Assembly (NCBI RefSeq): GCF_030269905.1
Contig: NZ_BSVC01000006.1
Span: 62,001 to 126,000 of the forward strand
Direction of reading: 5' to 3'
DNA: 64,000 nucleotides
Source: Pelosinus sp. IPA-1
GTDB taxonomy: Bacteria > Bacillota > Negativicutes > DSM-13327
The notes under the pieces are model-generated. The model was not told the DNA's origin and ran no database searches. It saw only the letters and a list, made by a program, of their open reading frames with translations. Below are positions 17,465 through 26,061 of the stretch, in pieces. Position 1 is the first letter of the stretch; each line of letters opens with the position of its first letter. The translations under genes were made by a program, and so were the position numbers.

Positions 17465-17671
17465 TTATTCTGCTTGATTGTTTAATTGGTTTTGGGCTGC
17501 GACACTAAGACGACTGTTAAGCTGACTGATATGTTGGTCCATATCCTGAGACATTTGTGTAAATAGTTGTTTTGCTGTTTGGTCATCAGTGGATTGAGCA
17601 AATGAGGCATAGGTTCCTTTTGCAGATTCAGCGGCAGCAACTGCTTTTTGCAAATCTTTTTGTACAGTCAT
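17465..17671 (-). CDS. DUF1657 small protein
   Basis: 68 residues, helical, rich in Ala/Gln/Ser (MTVQKDLQKAVAAAESAKGT...). It matches the DUF1657 pattern of small proteins common in spore formers, often near spoVA genes; no function is known. Start at 17671, with GGAGG 6 nt upstream on the minus strand, rather than the longer frame. It lies between the activase and its presumed partners, on the opposite strand. Confidence 0.75.
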   Translation of the reverse strand: MTVQKDLQKAVAAAESAKGTYASFAQSTDDQTAKQLFTQMSQDMDQHISQLNSRLSVAAQNQLNNQAE

Positions 17672-17851
17672 GACAAATCCTCCTTTTTGTACCGAAATAA
17701 ACTTACATTTAATAGTATTGTACAGTTGCCATGCATTTATAATTGGCAATAAATTCAAAATTTTAAATAAGAACATTATTACGAATAACAGTATGTATGT
17801 TTGGTGTTAGGTGAATAAGTGAATTAAAATAACGTAGTGGAGTGATTCGTT

Positions 17852-18769
17852 TTGTCAGTACGTATAGGAGTGCCCCGTGGTCTGCTTTATTATTACTACG
17901 GAGAACTGTGGGGGAATTTTTTTAATAAACTTGGTGCCGAGATGATAACTTCTAGACCGACATCTAAAGAAACTTTAAACTGTGGTAGTACTCTTGATGG
18001 AGTATGTTTGCCTGTAAAAGCTTACTTTGGTCATGTTATTGAAATTCATCAAAAAGTTGATTACATATTTATGCCACGTATTGTTAGCGTAGCAAAAGGA
18101 CAATATACTTGCCCAGAATTAATCGGATTGACTGATATGGTACGAAGTAATTTAACTAATTTGCCGCCACTTATCGATGAGAATATTAGCTTATTAAAAA
18201 ATAAAAGGCAATTGTATCAGTCCATTATTGGGGTAGGTGAAATACTGGGTAAGGGTGCTTTAAAGAGTCTATATGCTTGGAATACAGCCTATAAAGAATT
18301 TTGCCACAAGGAAAACTGTGTTTCTAAGAGGTATCAAGTAACTGCAGAGCGGGGGAAAAGGATAGGGATCATTGGTCACCCCTATATATTATATGATTCG
18401 TTAATCAGCATGAATGTTCTAGAAAAATTACAAAAGTTAGGTGTCCACGTTTTAACTGCAGATAAGGTAGAGCTCCCTTGCGCTAATAAAGCTAGTAGTT
18501 TCTTAGAAAAAAAACTTTTTTGGTCTTATTGTCAGCATTTGGTAGGAGCAGCACAGGTAATGCTGACTCAAGAAAAAACTATAGATGGTATGATTGTAAT
18601 CACCTCTTTTGCCTGCGGGCCGGACTCCTTAATGGTGGAAATAATAAAACAGCAGGCTCAGACAGCAGAAATTCCTTGTATGTTATTGACGGTAGATGAG
18701 CATACAGGGGAAAATGCTTTTGTCACAAGACTAGAAGCTTTTGTCGATATGCTTACATGGAGGTCTTAG
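17852..18769 (+). CDS. Acyl-CoA dehydratase activase-related protein, DUF2229 type (first)
   Basis: 305 residues. Opens with RIGVPRGLLYYYYGELWGNFF, then LNCGSTLDGVCLPVKAYFGHV, both typical of DUF2229, and has a second half like the dehydratase alpha/beta fold (GIIGHPYILYDSLISMNVLEKL, ending VDEHTGENAFVTRLEAFVDML). In many anaerobes DUF2229 is fused behind activase domains in one protein of about 1400 residues; here the parts are separate genes. The role is unknown but presumably linked to radical dehydratase activation. TTG start with GGAG 9 nt upstream. The next gene begins one base after the stop. Confidence 0.8.
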   Translation: MSVRIGVPRGLLYYYYGELWGNFFNKLGAEMITSRPTSKETLNCGSTLDGVCLPVKAYFGHVIEIHQKVDYIFMPRIVSVAKGQYTCPELIGLTDMVRSNLTNLPPLIDENISLLKNKRQLYQSIIGVGEILGKGALKSLYAWNTAYKEFCHKENCVSKRYQVTAERGKRIGIIGHPYILYDSLISMNVLEKLQKLGVHVLTADKVELPCANKASSFLEKKLFWSYCQHLVGAAQVMLTQEKTIDGMIVITSFACGPDSLMVEIIKQQAQTAEIPCMLLTVDEHTGENAFVTRLEAFVDMLTWRS

Positions 18770-18770
18770 A

Positions 18771-19856
18771 ATGGTAATTACCTTTCCACAAATGGGGACG
18801 ATGCACGTTACTTTAACAAGTTTGTTTAAAGGCCTTGGTGTTGATGTTTTACCGCCACCACCAACTACAAGAAAGACATTAGACTTGGGCGTAAAGCATT
18901 CGCCGGAAACAGTCTGCATTCCCTTCAAAATAACGCTGGGTAATTTTATTGAAGCTTTAGAACAGGGGGCAGATACTATCGTCACATGTGGCGGAGTAGG
19001 GCCATGTCGATTAGGGTACTATGGAATACTGCAAAAACAAATTTTAACTGACTTAGGGTATCAGTTTGAAATGATAATTATCGAACCTAATATTTTCTCG
19101 GTTATGAAATCACTGGGCACAATAGCCCCTAAATTAAGTTGGCGTGAAATTTATCAAGCGTTTTGTTTAGCGGGTGCTAAAATGAACGCATTAGATGATA
19201 TTGAACATGTTGTTAATAAGGTGCGCCCAAAGGAAAAGCTAAGAGGACAGGTCGATTCTATTTGGCAGCAAGCTCAAGATTACATTGATATGGAGTGTAG
19301 TATTGATGAACTGGCATCCTATAGCTTAACAGTAAAAGAAAAACTTCAGGCTATTGAAACGAAATCTGAAGGTAGATCTCTGACAATTGGCATAGTAGGA
19401 GAGATTTTCCTTGTGTTGGAGCCCTTTATCAACCAGGATATAATAAGGAAATTGGGTTATATGGGAATTGAAGTTTATAAAACCATGTCACTCACTGATT
19501 ATGTACGGATACATTTATTAAAAAAGAAAAAATATTTTAAACCATATGAGAATATGCTGAGTTTAGCCAAGCCCTATCTTGGACATTATGTGGGCGGGCA
19601 TGGGATAAAAAGCATTGGCTCTACGATACAACATGCTCAAAATAAATTCGATGGAATTGTTCATCTATTTCCTTTTACCTGCATGCCCGAGATTGTTGCT
19701 AAAAATATTTTGCCACAGGTAAGTAGAGACTTTAATATTCCCGTGTTGTCTTTAGCCTTTGATGAACAATCTGGTGAAGAGGGAGTTAACACGCGGCTAG
19801 AAGCTTTTATCGATTTGTTAACCTATCGCCAAAACAAAAAGAATGTCGAAATTTAA
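18771..19856 (+). CDS. Acyl-CoA dehydratase activase-related protein (second)
   Basis: 361 residues, similar in outline to the gene before it: MVITFPQMGTMHVTLTSLFKGLGVDV, then KHSPETVCIPFKITLGNFIEAL with conserved Cys, CGGVGPCRLGYYG, and the same closing pattern (LAFDEQSGEEGVNTRLEAFIDLL). GGAGGT 7 nt upstream fixes the start at 18771. With the 16478 activase it forms the three-part set (activase plus two partner domains) that elsewhere occurs as one long polypeptide. No substrate enzyme is nearby, so function stays open. Confidence 0.8.
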   Translation: MVITFPQMGTMHVTLTSLFKGLGVDVLPPPPTTRKTLDLGVKHSPETVCIPFKITLGNFIEALEQGADTIVTCGGVGPCRLGYYGILQKQILTDLGYQFEMIIIEPNIFSVMKSLGTIAPKLSWREIYQAFCLAGAKMNALDDIEHVVNKVRPKEKLRGQVDSIWQQAQDYIDMECSIDELASYSLTVKEKLQAIETKSEGRSLTIGIVGEIFLVLEPFINQDIIRKLGYMGIEVYKTMSLTDYVRIHLLKKKKYFKPYENMLSLAKPYLGHYVGGHGIKSIGSTIQHAQNKFDGIVHLFPFTCMPEIVAKNILPQVSRDFNIPVLSLAFDEQSGEEGVNTRLEAFIDLLTYRQNKKNVEI

Positions 19857-20009
19857 TAAACGTCTATTAATATAAGCAGGAAAAATGGGATGCCGTGTTG
19901 TAAGTCTTATCGATAGTGTATTTTACCAGTGCTCCTTGAGGGATACAGAAATTTATGTAGTAAAGTAGTTATGTTACAATAGGGAATAATTAAAAGGATA
20001 GGTGAGTGT

Positions 20010-21149
20010 ATGGGGTACAATATCCTAATTGTGGACGACGTCCTATTTAACCGGACAATCCTGAGGGAAGCCTTAAAAGGCATGGATGAAGTAACATTTA
20101 TTGATGCTGAAAACGGGATACAGGCGTTAGATATAATCGCAGGGCAGGAAATTAGTTTAATTATTCTTGACTTGATGATGCCGTTAAAGGATGGATTTGA
20201 AGTATTACATGACATGAAGCAGGAAAAGGATTTTAAAGATATTCCCGTAATTGTATATTCGGCGATTGATGATATTGACAGTATCAGTAAAGCCCTTACA
20301 CTTGGAGCTTATGATTACTTTACCAAACCTTTAAAGCCGAAAGAAATGAATGTGATTTTACCTATGAAGGTTAAAAATGCACTGATTAGCTATGACCAAC
20401 AAAAAACAATCCGAACGTTAAACGAGAAAATGAAACTAGAGCTGTTGATGGCTAATTTGTTTCAACAGTCGATGCTCAAGGAAAAACAGGACATGTCTAG
20501 TGCTACCATGTATGGCAAATATATTCCATCCCAAGAAATTGGTGGTGACTTTTATGAATCTTTTCAAATTGGCGAAGATATATGGTTCATCATGGCAGAT
20601 GTTTCAGGATATGGTGTATCGGCAGCGATGTTGTCATCGATGCTAAAAGTTGAGTTTCATCATTGCGCCCAATTTATTCAATCTCCCGAGAAAGTGCTTA
20701 AGTGGATGAATCAAACTTTTTATAAAATTACCCAAAGCAATTACTCATTAACTGCGTTTGTTGGTAAGATTCATGATAACACTTTATCCTATTCTAATGC
20801 GGGGCAGCCTTATCCTATGGTGTTTCGAGCTAAAGATAAAACAGTACAAATTTTGCGAGAAAGTAATTTCCCTTTGGGTATGGAAGATAATGAAGCTTAT
20901 AGCTTATATACTATTGGATTGGAATCAGATGATGTCATTATGGCCTATACGGATGGATTGCTTGAAGATAGATCTTTTAAGGATAGCTTGGGAGTATACG
21001 ATGATTTGGCAAATCATTTTATAACCTATCAGCAAATTATAAAAGAAAACCCTAGTGATTTTTTTGATATCATTTTTAAACTTTTTGGTAATGTTCAAAA
21101 TGAAGAAGTTAACCATGATATGGCGATTATGTTGATTTGTATGAAATAA
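20010..21149 (+). CDS. Response regulator with PP2C/SpoIIE-type phosphatase output (RsbU-like)
   Basis: 379 residues. Receiver domain 1-120 with acidic pair VDD, phosphoacceptor Asp in LIILDLMMP and Lys in YFTKPL; a helical linker 125-170; then a PP2C-type phosphatase 175-379 with GGDFYES and MADVSGYGVSAAML metal-binding Asp motifs and a final DMAIMLI. Such proteins dephosphorylate an anti-anti-sigma factor when the receiver is phosphorylated. No histidine kinase, anti-sigma or anti-anti-sigma gene is adjacent, so partners must lie elsewhere. AGGATAGGTGAG precedes the ATG. A hairpin follows. Confidence 0.9.
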   Translation: MGYNILIVDDVLFNRTILREALKGMDEVTFIDAENGIQALDIIAGQEISLIILDLMMPLKDGFEVLHDMKQEKDFKDIPVIVYSAIDDIDSISKALTLGAYDYFTKPLKPKEMNVILPMKVKNALISYDQQKTIRTLNEKMKLELLMANLFQQSMLKEKQDMSSATMYGKYIPSQEIGGDFYESFQIGEDIWFIMADVSGYGVSAAMLSSMLKVEFHHCAQFIQSPEKVLKWMNQTFYKITQSNYSLTAFVGKIHDNTLSYSNAGQPYPMVFRAKDKTVQILRESNFPLGMEDNEAYSLYTIGLESDDVIMAYTDGLLEDRSFKDSLGVYDDLANHFITYQQIIKENPSDFFDIIFKLFGNVQNEEVNHDMAIMLICMK

Positions 21150-21177
21150 TATAGTATATTTATTGCAGTTTACAATG

Positions 21178-21222
21178 CCTAAAGTTTTGATTGTACAGCT
21201 AGTATCAAAACTTTAGGTTATT
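21178..21222 (+). terminator. Terminator after the phosphatase gene
   Basis: CCTAAAGTTTTGAT (21178-21191) pairs perfectly with ATCAAAACTTTAGG (21204-21217), followed by TTATTTGTT. Confidence 0.8.
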
Positions 21223-21248
21223 TGTTGTGAAAAAAGGAGAAAGTGTTG

Positions 21249-22679
21249 ATGAATCCATATTTATTAGCGATTGTTGCATATGCATGTGTTTTGGTTGCCG
21301 TGGGGTTTATTGCAACAAAAAAAGTAAAAGGCGTTTCTGATTTTTTCGTTGCAGGGAGAAAATTAGGGCCTGCGCTGCTCTTTACAACTCTGATTGCTCC
21401 CAATATTGGCGCTGGGTCCACTGTTGGTGTGGCTGGAGTAGGTTACAAATTTGGGATTTCTGCATGGTGGTGGATCGCATCTTCTGCTGTAGGATCTGTG
21501 ATATTAGCATTTGCTGTTGGGCCAGCTATCTGGCAAGTGGCAAAAAAGTATGATCTATATACATTAGGGGATTATCTTGATCATCGTTACAATCAAAATT
21601 TTCGTGGACTGATATCTCTTATGATGGCTCTTGGAACGATTGCCATTTTTTCAGGGCAGTTAATGGGAATTGCCTGGATTTTAACAGCTGTTGCGGGGAC
21701 TAGTAAGACAGTGGGAATTTTGGTTGGTGCGATTGTGGTTGTCTTGTATTTTGGCGCAGGAGGGCTTCTTGCAGCAACTGTTGTAAATGGTATCCAAATT
21801 GTAGTAAAATTTATTGGCTTTTTCTTGGCAGTACCCTTTGCTTTGCATTATGTAGGTGGTTGGGATGGTATGACTACCTTAGTTGCCCAAAATTTTGCTG
21901 AACAAGGCCAGGCAGATGTGTACATGAGTTTTGATGGTATGGGGATTTCGATGATAATAGGTTACTTTTTGATGTTGACTCCCTCTTTTTTTATTTCTCC
22001 AGGGCTAATTGGTAAAGTTTATGGAGCGAGAGATGTAGCTACTGTAAGGCTAGGCACAGCCCTTAATGCTTTGGTACAGTTTGGTTTCGCCATAGTTCCC
22101 GTAATATTAGGAATGTGTGCTTTTGCTGCATTTCCTAACCTATCAGAAAGGGAATTGGCAATGCCTATTGTGATGAAAGAGTTTATGCCTTTTTGGGCCT
22201 CGGCGTTTGCCTTAGCAGCTATTTTTTCCGCGGAAGTAAGTGCGGCAGATGCAGTTTTATATATGATTACTACGTCTTTTACAAAGGACTTGTATAAAAC
22301 CTTCATTAAGCCTGACATCTCAGATGAAAAATTATTAAAGATGAGCCGCATTGTAACAGCAGTAGCTGGAGTACTTGGTATTGGTATTGCCCTGCTTTTG
22401 CCAAATATCATTACAGCATTATCTATATTTTATTCATTAATGTCAGTGTCGCTGACAGCACCTTTATTGTTTGGCTTGTTTTCTCGCAGGCCTTCTACGA
22501 CAGCAGCTTTTTTATGCGCTATTACAGGTGTATTGACTACGGTAGTATTACAGTTTGGCAATGGAGGGAAGGGAATAGGAATATTGAATGCCCAATCTAC
22601 AGGAATTGTTTTGACAATTATCATCATGGTATTTATGATGTATGTATATCCAGAAAAGGCGAAAAAGCAGACTATATAA
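21249..22679 (+). CDS. Sodium:solute symporter (SSF family)
   Basis: 476 residues, about 13 membrane helices. Family features: VKGVSDFFVAGRKLGPALLF near the N-terminus, IGAGSTVGVAGVGYKFG, and the helix ALAAIFSAEVSAADAVLYM. The transported solute (organic acid, amino acid, proline or similar) cannot be told from sequence alone. Start at ATG 21249, 9 nt after GGAG; GTG and TTG codons just before it are too close to the site. A short ferredoxin-like gene follows after 48 bp and may be in the same unit. Confidence 0.88.
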   Translation: MNPYLLAIVAYACVLVAVGFIATKKVKGVSDFFVAGRKLGPALLFTTLIAPNIGAGSTVGVAGVGYKFGISAWWWIASSAVGSVILAFAVGPAIWQVAKKYDLYTLGDYLDHRYNQNFRGLISLMMALGTIAIFSGQLMGIAWILTAVAGTSKTVGILVGAIVVVLYFGAGGLLAATVVNGIQIVVKFIGFFLAVPFALHYVGGWDGMTTLVAQNFAEQGQADVYMSFDGMGISMIIGYFLMLTPSFFISPGLIGKVYGARDVATVRLGTALNALVQFGFAIVPVILGMCAFAAFPNLSERELAMPIVMKEFMPFWASAFALAAIFSAEVSAADAVLYMITTSFTKDLYKTFIKPDISDEKLLKMSRIVTAVAGVLGIGIALLLPNIITALSIFYSLMSVSLTAPLLFGLFSRRPSTTAAFLCAITGVLTTVVLQFGNGGKGIGILNAQSTGIVLTIIIMVFMMYVYPEKAKKQTI

Positions 22680-22727
22680 AACAAAAAATTGATATAGTAA
22701 AAAATATATTCTAAGGTAGGGATGGGT

Positions 22728-23120
22728 ATGGCAAAGGTTACTAGAAAAATTGTTAAAATTAGTGATGAGTTATGTACTGGTTGTGGCAAATGTGTTTCTC
22801 CCTGTGCGGAAGGAGCTATTGAGATTTATAATGGCAAGGCGCGAGTTCTTCGCGAGGAGTTGTGTGACGGTGCAGGTTATTGCTTGGGCGTATGTCCAAC
22901 AGGAGCCTTGACTACTGAGGAGCGCATCTCTGAAGACTTTGATGAACGTGCGGTGGAAGAACATAAAAGGGCCATCGCCAATCGACCAGAATTTCATCAT
23001 ATTATGAAATGTTCTTTATGTGGTGTAACGGAGAATGATCGACCTTTACTACCGATTAAATCTAAGGGAGAAAGTGATTGGGTCTGTGTACATTGCATTC
23101 CTCGTTTGATACACAGTTAA
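22728..23120 (+). CDS. 4Fe-4S dicluster ferredoxin-like protein with C-terminal Cys4 knuckle
   Basis: 130 residues. Two ferredoxin motifs: CTGCGKCVSPCAEGAI and CDGAGYCLGVCPTGAL, the second with CX4C spacing (CDGAGYC). The C-terminal third holds CSLCG and CVHC pairs about 25 residues apart, a probable zinc-binding knuckle. Similar ferredoxins with a zinc-like tail occur in anaerobes, often beside hybrid-cluster or redox regulators, but the electron partner is unknown. Either ATG 22722 or 22728 could be the start; AAGGTAGGG fits both, and 22728 gives the family-like MAKVTRKIVKI opening. A terminator follows. Confidence 0.8.
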   Translation: MAKVTRKIVKISDELCTGCGKCVSPCAEGAIEIYNGKARVLREELCDGAGYCLGVCPTGALTTEERISEDFDERAVEEHKRAIANRPEFHHIMKCSLCGVTENDRPLLPIKSKGESDWVCVHCIPRLIHS

Positions 23121-23134
23121 GAACGAGAATATCT

Positions 23135-23165
23135 ATCCTACCTTTACAGGTAGGATTTTGATTTT
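23135..23165 (+). terminator. Terminator after the ferredoxin-like gene
   Basis: ATCCTACC and GGTAGGAT around a 6-nt loop, followed by a TTTTGATTTT tail. Confidence 0.75.
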
Positions 23166-23226
23166 AATCTGTGGAATTCTTTTTAAGAGTTAAATATTTG
23201 GTAAAGATATAATAGAGGTGTTAATC

Positions 23227-23685
23227 ATGCATATTGTTTTAGTTGAACCTGAAATTCCTGGTAATACTGGTAATATAGCTCGATTGTGTGCAGCAACAAA
23301 TAGCGAACTGCATTTAGTTAAACCATTGGGTTTTTCGATTGAGGATAAGTATTTGAAACGTGCCGGTCTTGATTATTGGAATTTAGTAAAAGTATCTTGT
23401 CATGAAAACTTTGCTGAAGTGGTAGAATTATATAAAGGGCATAATTTCTACTTTAATACGACAAAAGCGGATAAACATTATACCGACATTCAGTATATGC
23501 CAGATGATTTTTTAGTTTTCGGGAAGGAAACAGCTGGTCTGCCGGAAGCATTATTGGCAGAGAATACAGAAAACTGCATTCGGATTCCTATGGTGAATGA
23601 TGCGAGATCGCTTAATTTATCGAATGCTGCAGCAATCGTTGTATACGAAGCCCTTCGTCAACAACAGTTTGTAAATTTAAAGTAA
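23227..23685 (+). CDS. trmL: tRNA (cytidine(34)-2'-O)-methyltransferase
   Basis: 152 residues, one SPOUT domain. It 2'-O-methylates the wobble base of certain leucine tRNAs. Motifs: MHIVLVEPEIPGNTGNIARLCAAT (motif 1), FGKETAGLPE (motif 2) and IPMVNDARSLNLSNAAAIVVYEALRQ (motif 3 and the trefoil knot). Start at ATG 23227 with AGAGGTG 6 nt upstream. It stands between two genes on the same strand, with a 45-bp gap to the next. Confidence 0.93.
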   Translation: MHIVLVEPEIPGNTGNIARLCAATNSELHLVKPLGFSIEDKYLKRAGLDYWNLVKVSCHENFAEVVELYKGHNFYFNTTKADKHYTDIQYMPDDFLVFGKETAGLPEALLAENTENCIRIPMVNDARSLNLSNAAAIVVYEALRQQQFVNLK

Positions 23686-23730
23686 AGAACCGAGCGTATT
23701 CATTACAGTAAGAAAGGACGGTGATGAAAG

Positions 23731-24588
23731 TTGTATGCTATCTTTGGTTCTGCAGGTAATCCAGATGCGTTTTATGAAGCTGGCTATAAGGCGTCAGTAG
23801 ATATGCCTGCTTGGCTAGGTAAACAAAAACTTACTGCCTATGAATATCAATGTAGTCGAGGAGTACATATAAAAGAAGAAACAGCCAGAGAAATTGGAAG
23901 TCAGGCGGCAAAATATGGAATAAAGCTAAGTATTCATGCGCCCTATTTCATTAGTTTGGCTACAGAAGATGAGAAAATTACTGCCAATACACAAAACCAT
24001 TTTATAAAATCATTAGAGGTCGCCCGTTGGATGGGGGCGGATCGTATTGTTTTTCATATGGGAGGACCAGGAAAGCAAACACGTACAGCCGCAATGCAGC
24101 GAGTGAAACATGCTTTTAGTGCCGTATTAGAACTCATGGAACAAAGAGGATTCACTGGCATCAATCTTTGTCCAGAAACCATGGGAAAACAAAATCAATT
24201 GGGATCATTAGAAGAAGTGATAGACATTTGTTCTATGTCTAAATGGGTTACGCCTACCGTAGATTTTGGGCATTTACATGCAGTCTCAGGTGGGCAGTAT
24301 ATTACAGAATCAGAATTTGAAAGTGTTTTTGACATCATTGGTGAAAAATTAGGTGCAGAAGTAGCGAAACAATTACATATTCATTTTAGTCGCATTGAGT
24401 TTACCAAAGGCGGAGAAAAGCGTCACTGGACTTTTGCTGATGATTTTGGTCCTCCTCATCAACCCTTAATTACTTTGTGTGCGAAACGTGGTTTTACACC
24501 GCGAGTGATTTGCGAATCAGCAGGTACGCAAGCAATAGACGCAAAGGCTATGCAAGAATTATATCTATCCCTGGTAAATACAAAATGA
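23731..24588 (+). CDS. Endonuclease IV-like TIM-barrel protein (AP endonuclease family 2)
   Basis: 285 residues, full TIM barrel of the xylose-isomerase/endonuclease IV type. Likely metal ligands appear as His in KLSIHAPYFISLA, His in RIVFHMGGPGKQ, Glu in INLCPETMGK, Asp/His in TVDFGHLHA and His in LHIHFS, with a terminal Glu in ICESAGTQ. The GxxGNPDAFYEAG opening is characteristic of Firmicute members. It probably cleaves abasic sites, though barrels of this family also include isomerases. TTG start preceded by GGTGA. A 13-bp inverted repeat overlaps the stop codon. Confidence 0.82.
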   Translation: MYAIFGSAGNPDAFYEAGYKASVDMPAWLGKQKLTAYEYQCSRGVHIKEETAREIGSQAAKYGIKLSIHAPYFISLATEDEKITANTQNHFIKSLEVARWMGADRIVFHMGGPGKQTRTAAMQRVKHAFSAVLELMEQRGFTGINLCPETMGKQNQLGSLEEVIDICSMSKWVTPTVDFGHLHAVSGGQYITESEFESVFDIIGEKLGAEVAKQLHIHFSRIEFTKGGEKRHWTFADDFGPPHQPLITLCAKRGFTPRVICESAGTQAIDAKAMQELYLSLVNTK

Positions 24589-24603
24589 TATTGTATTTAC
24601 CAG
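24571..24603. repeat. Perfect 13-bp inverted repeat across a stop codon
   Basis: CTGGTAAATACAA (24571-24583) and TTGTATTTACCAG (24591-24603) with a 7-nt loop that contains the TGA stop of the endonuclease IV-like gene. No T run follows, so it is a weak terminator or an mRNA 3'-end stabiliser. Confidence 0.75.
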
Positions 24604-24687
24604 ACAATATCTGTACTATTATAAGATAAATATTGTATAATGTATGAATTGGGTGTATTTAGCATATTATAAAACAGGAGGTAGAAT

Positions 24688-25038
24688 GTGAATATTTACG
24701 ATAAAACTCATGATTTGGTGCGTGCAATAAAGGAGTCACCAGAATATACAGAATTTATGGCAGTAAAAAAAGGTATAGACACCGATGAGACAGCTAAAAA
24801 GATGGTAAAAGAATTTATTGCAAAACAAATGGAATTAGAATATGAAATGATGGGTGGTAAACCCGAAGACAAGACAAAAACAGAAGAAATACAAAAAATG
24901 TATCAGCTTATTATTGGCAACAGCAAAGCATCTGCATTTATGCAGTCATATATGAAGTTTCAGCGTTTAGTGGCTGATATCTATAAAATTTTAGGTGATT
25001 CTGTAGCTGAAGGAATGGATTTTTTTGAGAAGAAATGA
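24688..25038 (+). CDS. ylbF: YlbF/YmcA family protein
   Basis: 116 residues, all-helical (IYDKTHDLVRAIKESPEYTEF...). In B. subtilis YlbF, YmcA and YaaT form an Fe-S-bearing complex that affects RNase Y, competence, biofilm and sporulation. This copy lacks the Cys residues that would bind a cluster (none are seen), so it may be the more general YlbF-like form. GTG start, 6 nt after a perfect GGAGG; an ATG two bases earlier is out of frame. It overlaps murB by 14 bp. Confidence 0.85.
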   Translation: MNIYDKTHDLVRAIKESPEYTEFMAVKKGIDTDETAKKMVKEFIAKQMELEYEMMGGKPEDKTKTEEIQKMYQLIIGNSKASAFMQSYMKFQRLVADIYKILGDSVAEGMDFFEKK

Positions 25039-25951
25039 TCATTCTGAGGAGATTTTATTAGAACTTAATAAAGTCATTCCCCCTGCACGGCTCTTGCTAA
25101 ATGAGCCATTATCAAAGCATACAACGTTTAAGATAGGCGGCCCAGCTGATTACTTGGTTTTTCCAGCCACTATGGACGAAATATCCGCTATTATGCTCAT
25201 CTCGAAACAATTTGAGATACCAGTCACAATCTTGGGAAATGGTTCTAATATATTAGTGCTTGATAAAGGGATTAAGGGGCTAGTATTGAAGTTTGGCAGT
25301 GAAATGTCTAATATTAGAAACGAAGGATCCACGGTCATCGCTGGAGCAGGTGCTATGTTAGCGGATGTATCTTCCTATGCTGCTAGCTGTGGGTTAGGTG
25401 GTATGGAGTTTGCAATCGGAATCCCTGGTAGTATTGGTGGTGCCGTCTTTATGAATGCTGGTGCTTATTCAGGTGAAATGTGCCAAGTTGTTACTGGGGT
25501 TTCAGGTGTTTGTGCAGATGGTACCATACGTCACTATACGTCATCAGAACTTGCTTTTGGCTATCGTCATAGTATATTTCAGGATAATGGTTGTATTATT
25601 TGTGAAGTAGAATTGAAGCTGCATGTGCAAGAAAAACCCATGATTGTCCAGAAAATGGATGACTATACTGTAAAACGTGAGACCAAGCAGCCATTGGAAA
25701 TGCCTAGTGCTGGCAGTACATTTAAGCGCCCTACAGGCTATTTTGCGGGGACGCTAATTGAGCAGGCTGGATTAAAGGGCTTTCAAGTTGGCGGAGCACA
25801 AGTATCAATGAAACATGCTGGTTTTGTTATTAATGCTGGTGGTGCAACAGCAGAAGATGTTTTACTGTTAATTGAAGAAGTGCAACGCCGTGTATACGAA
25901 CATTCAGGTGTTATGTTACATCCTGAAGTACGTATCTTAGGAGAAGAATAA
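25025..25951 (+). CDS. murB: UDP-N-acetylenolpyruvoylglucosamine reductase
   Basis: 308 residues. FAD enzyme of peptidoglycan precursor synthesis. FAD-binding parts: KHTTFKIGGPADYLV, VTILGNGSNILVLD, GGMEFAIGIPGSIGGAVFMNAGAY; catalytic parts: FGYRHSIF (Tyr/Arg), SAGSTFKRP (Ser proton donor) and HPEVRILGE (Glu). The start is TTG at 25025, giving about 26 residues before NEPLSKHTT as in homologues; AAGGA lies 12 nt upstream. It overlaps ylbF, so translation is probably coupled. Confidence 0.93.
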   Translation: MRRNDHSEEILLELNKVIPPARLLLNEPLSKHTTFKIGGPADYLVFPATMDEISAIMLISKQFEIPVTILGNGSNILVLDKGIKGLVLKFGSEMSNIRNEGSTVIAGAGAMLADVSSYAASCGLGGMEFAIGIPGSIGGAVFMNAGAYSGEMCQVVTGVSGVCADGTIRHYTSSELAFGYRHSIFQDNGCIICEVELKLHVQEKPMIVQKMDDYTVKRETKQPLEMPSAGSTFKRPTGYFAGTLIEQAGLKGFQVGGAQVSMKHAGFVINAGGATAEDVLLLIEEVQRRVYEHSGVMLHPEVRILGEE

Positions 25952-25982
25952 GTAAAGACTTAGCGTAAGCTAAGTCTTTACT
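25951..25982 (+). terminator. Terminator after murB
   Basis: A perfect 14-bp stem (AGTAAAGACTTAGC / GCTAAGTCTTTACT) with GTAA loop. The core resembles the stems after the ABC-F and dnaE genes. Confidence 0.85.
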
Positions 25983-26061
25983 TGCCAATGGAACAGGGTA
26001 GCAGGATTTTTTTACTAATTGTCGAAATATACTGATAGCAGGTAAGAAGGGGGAGAGCAAT

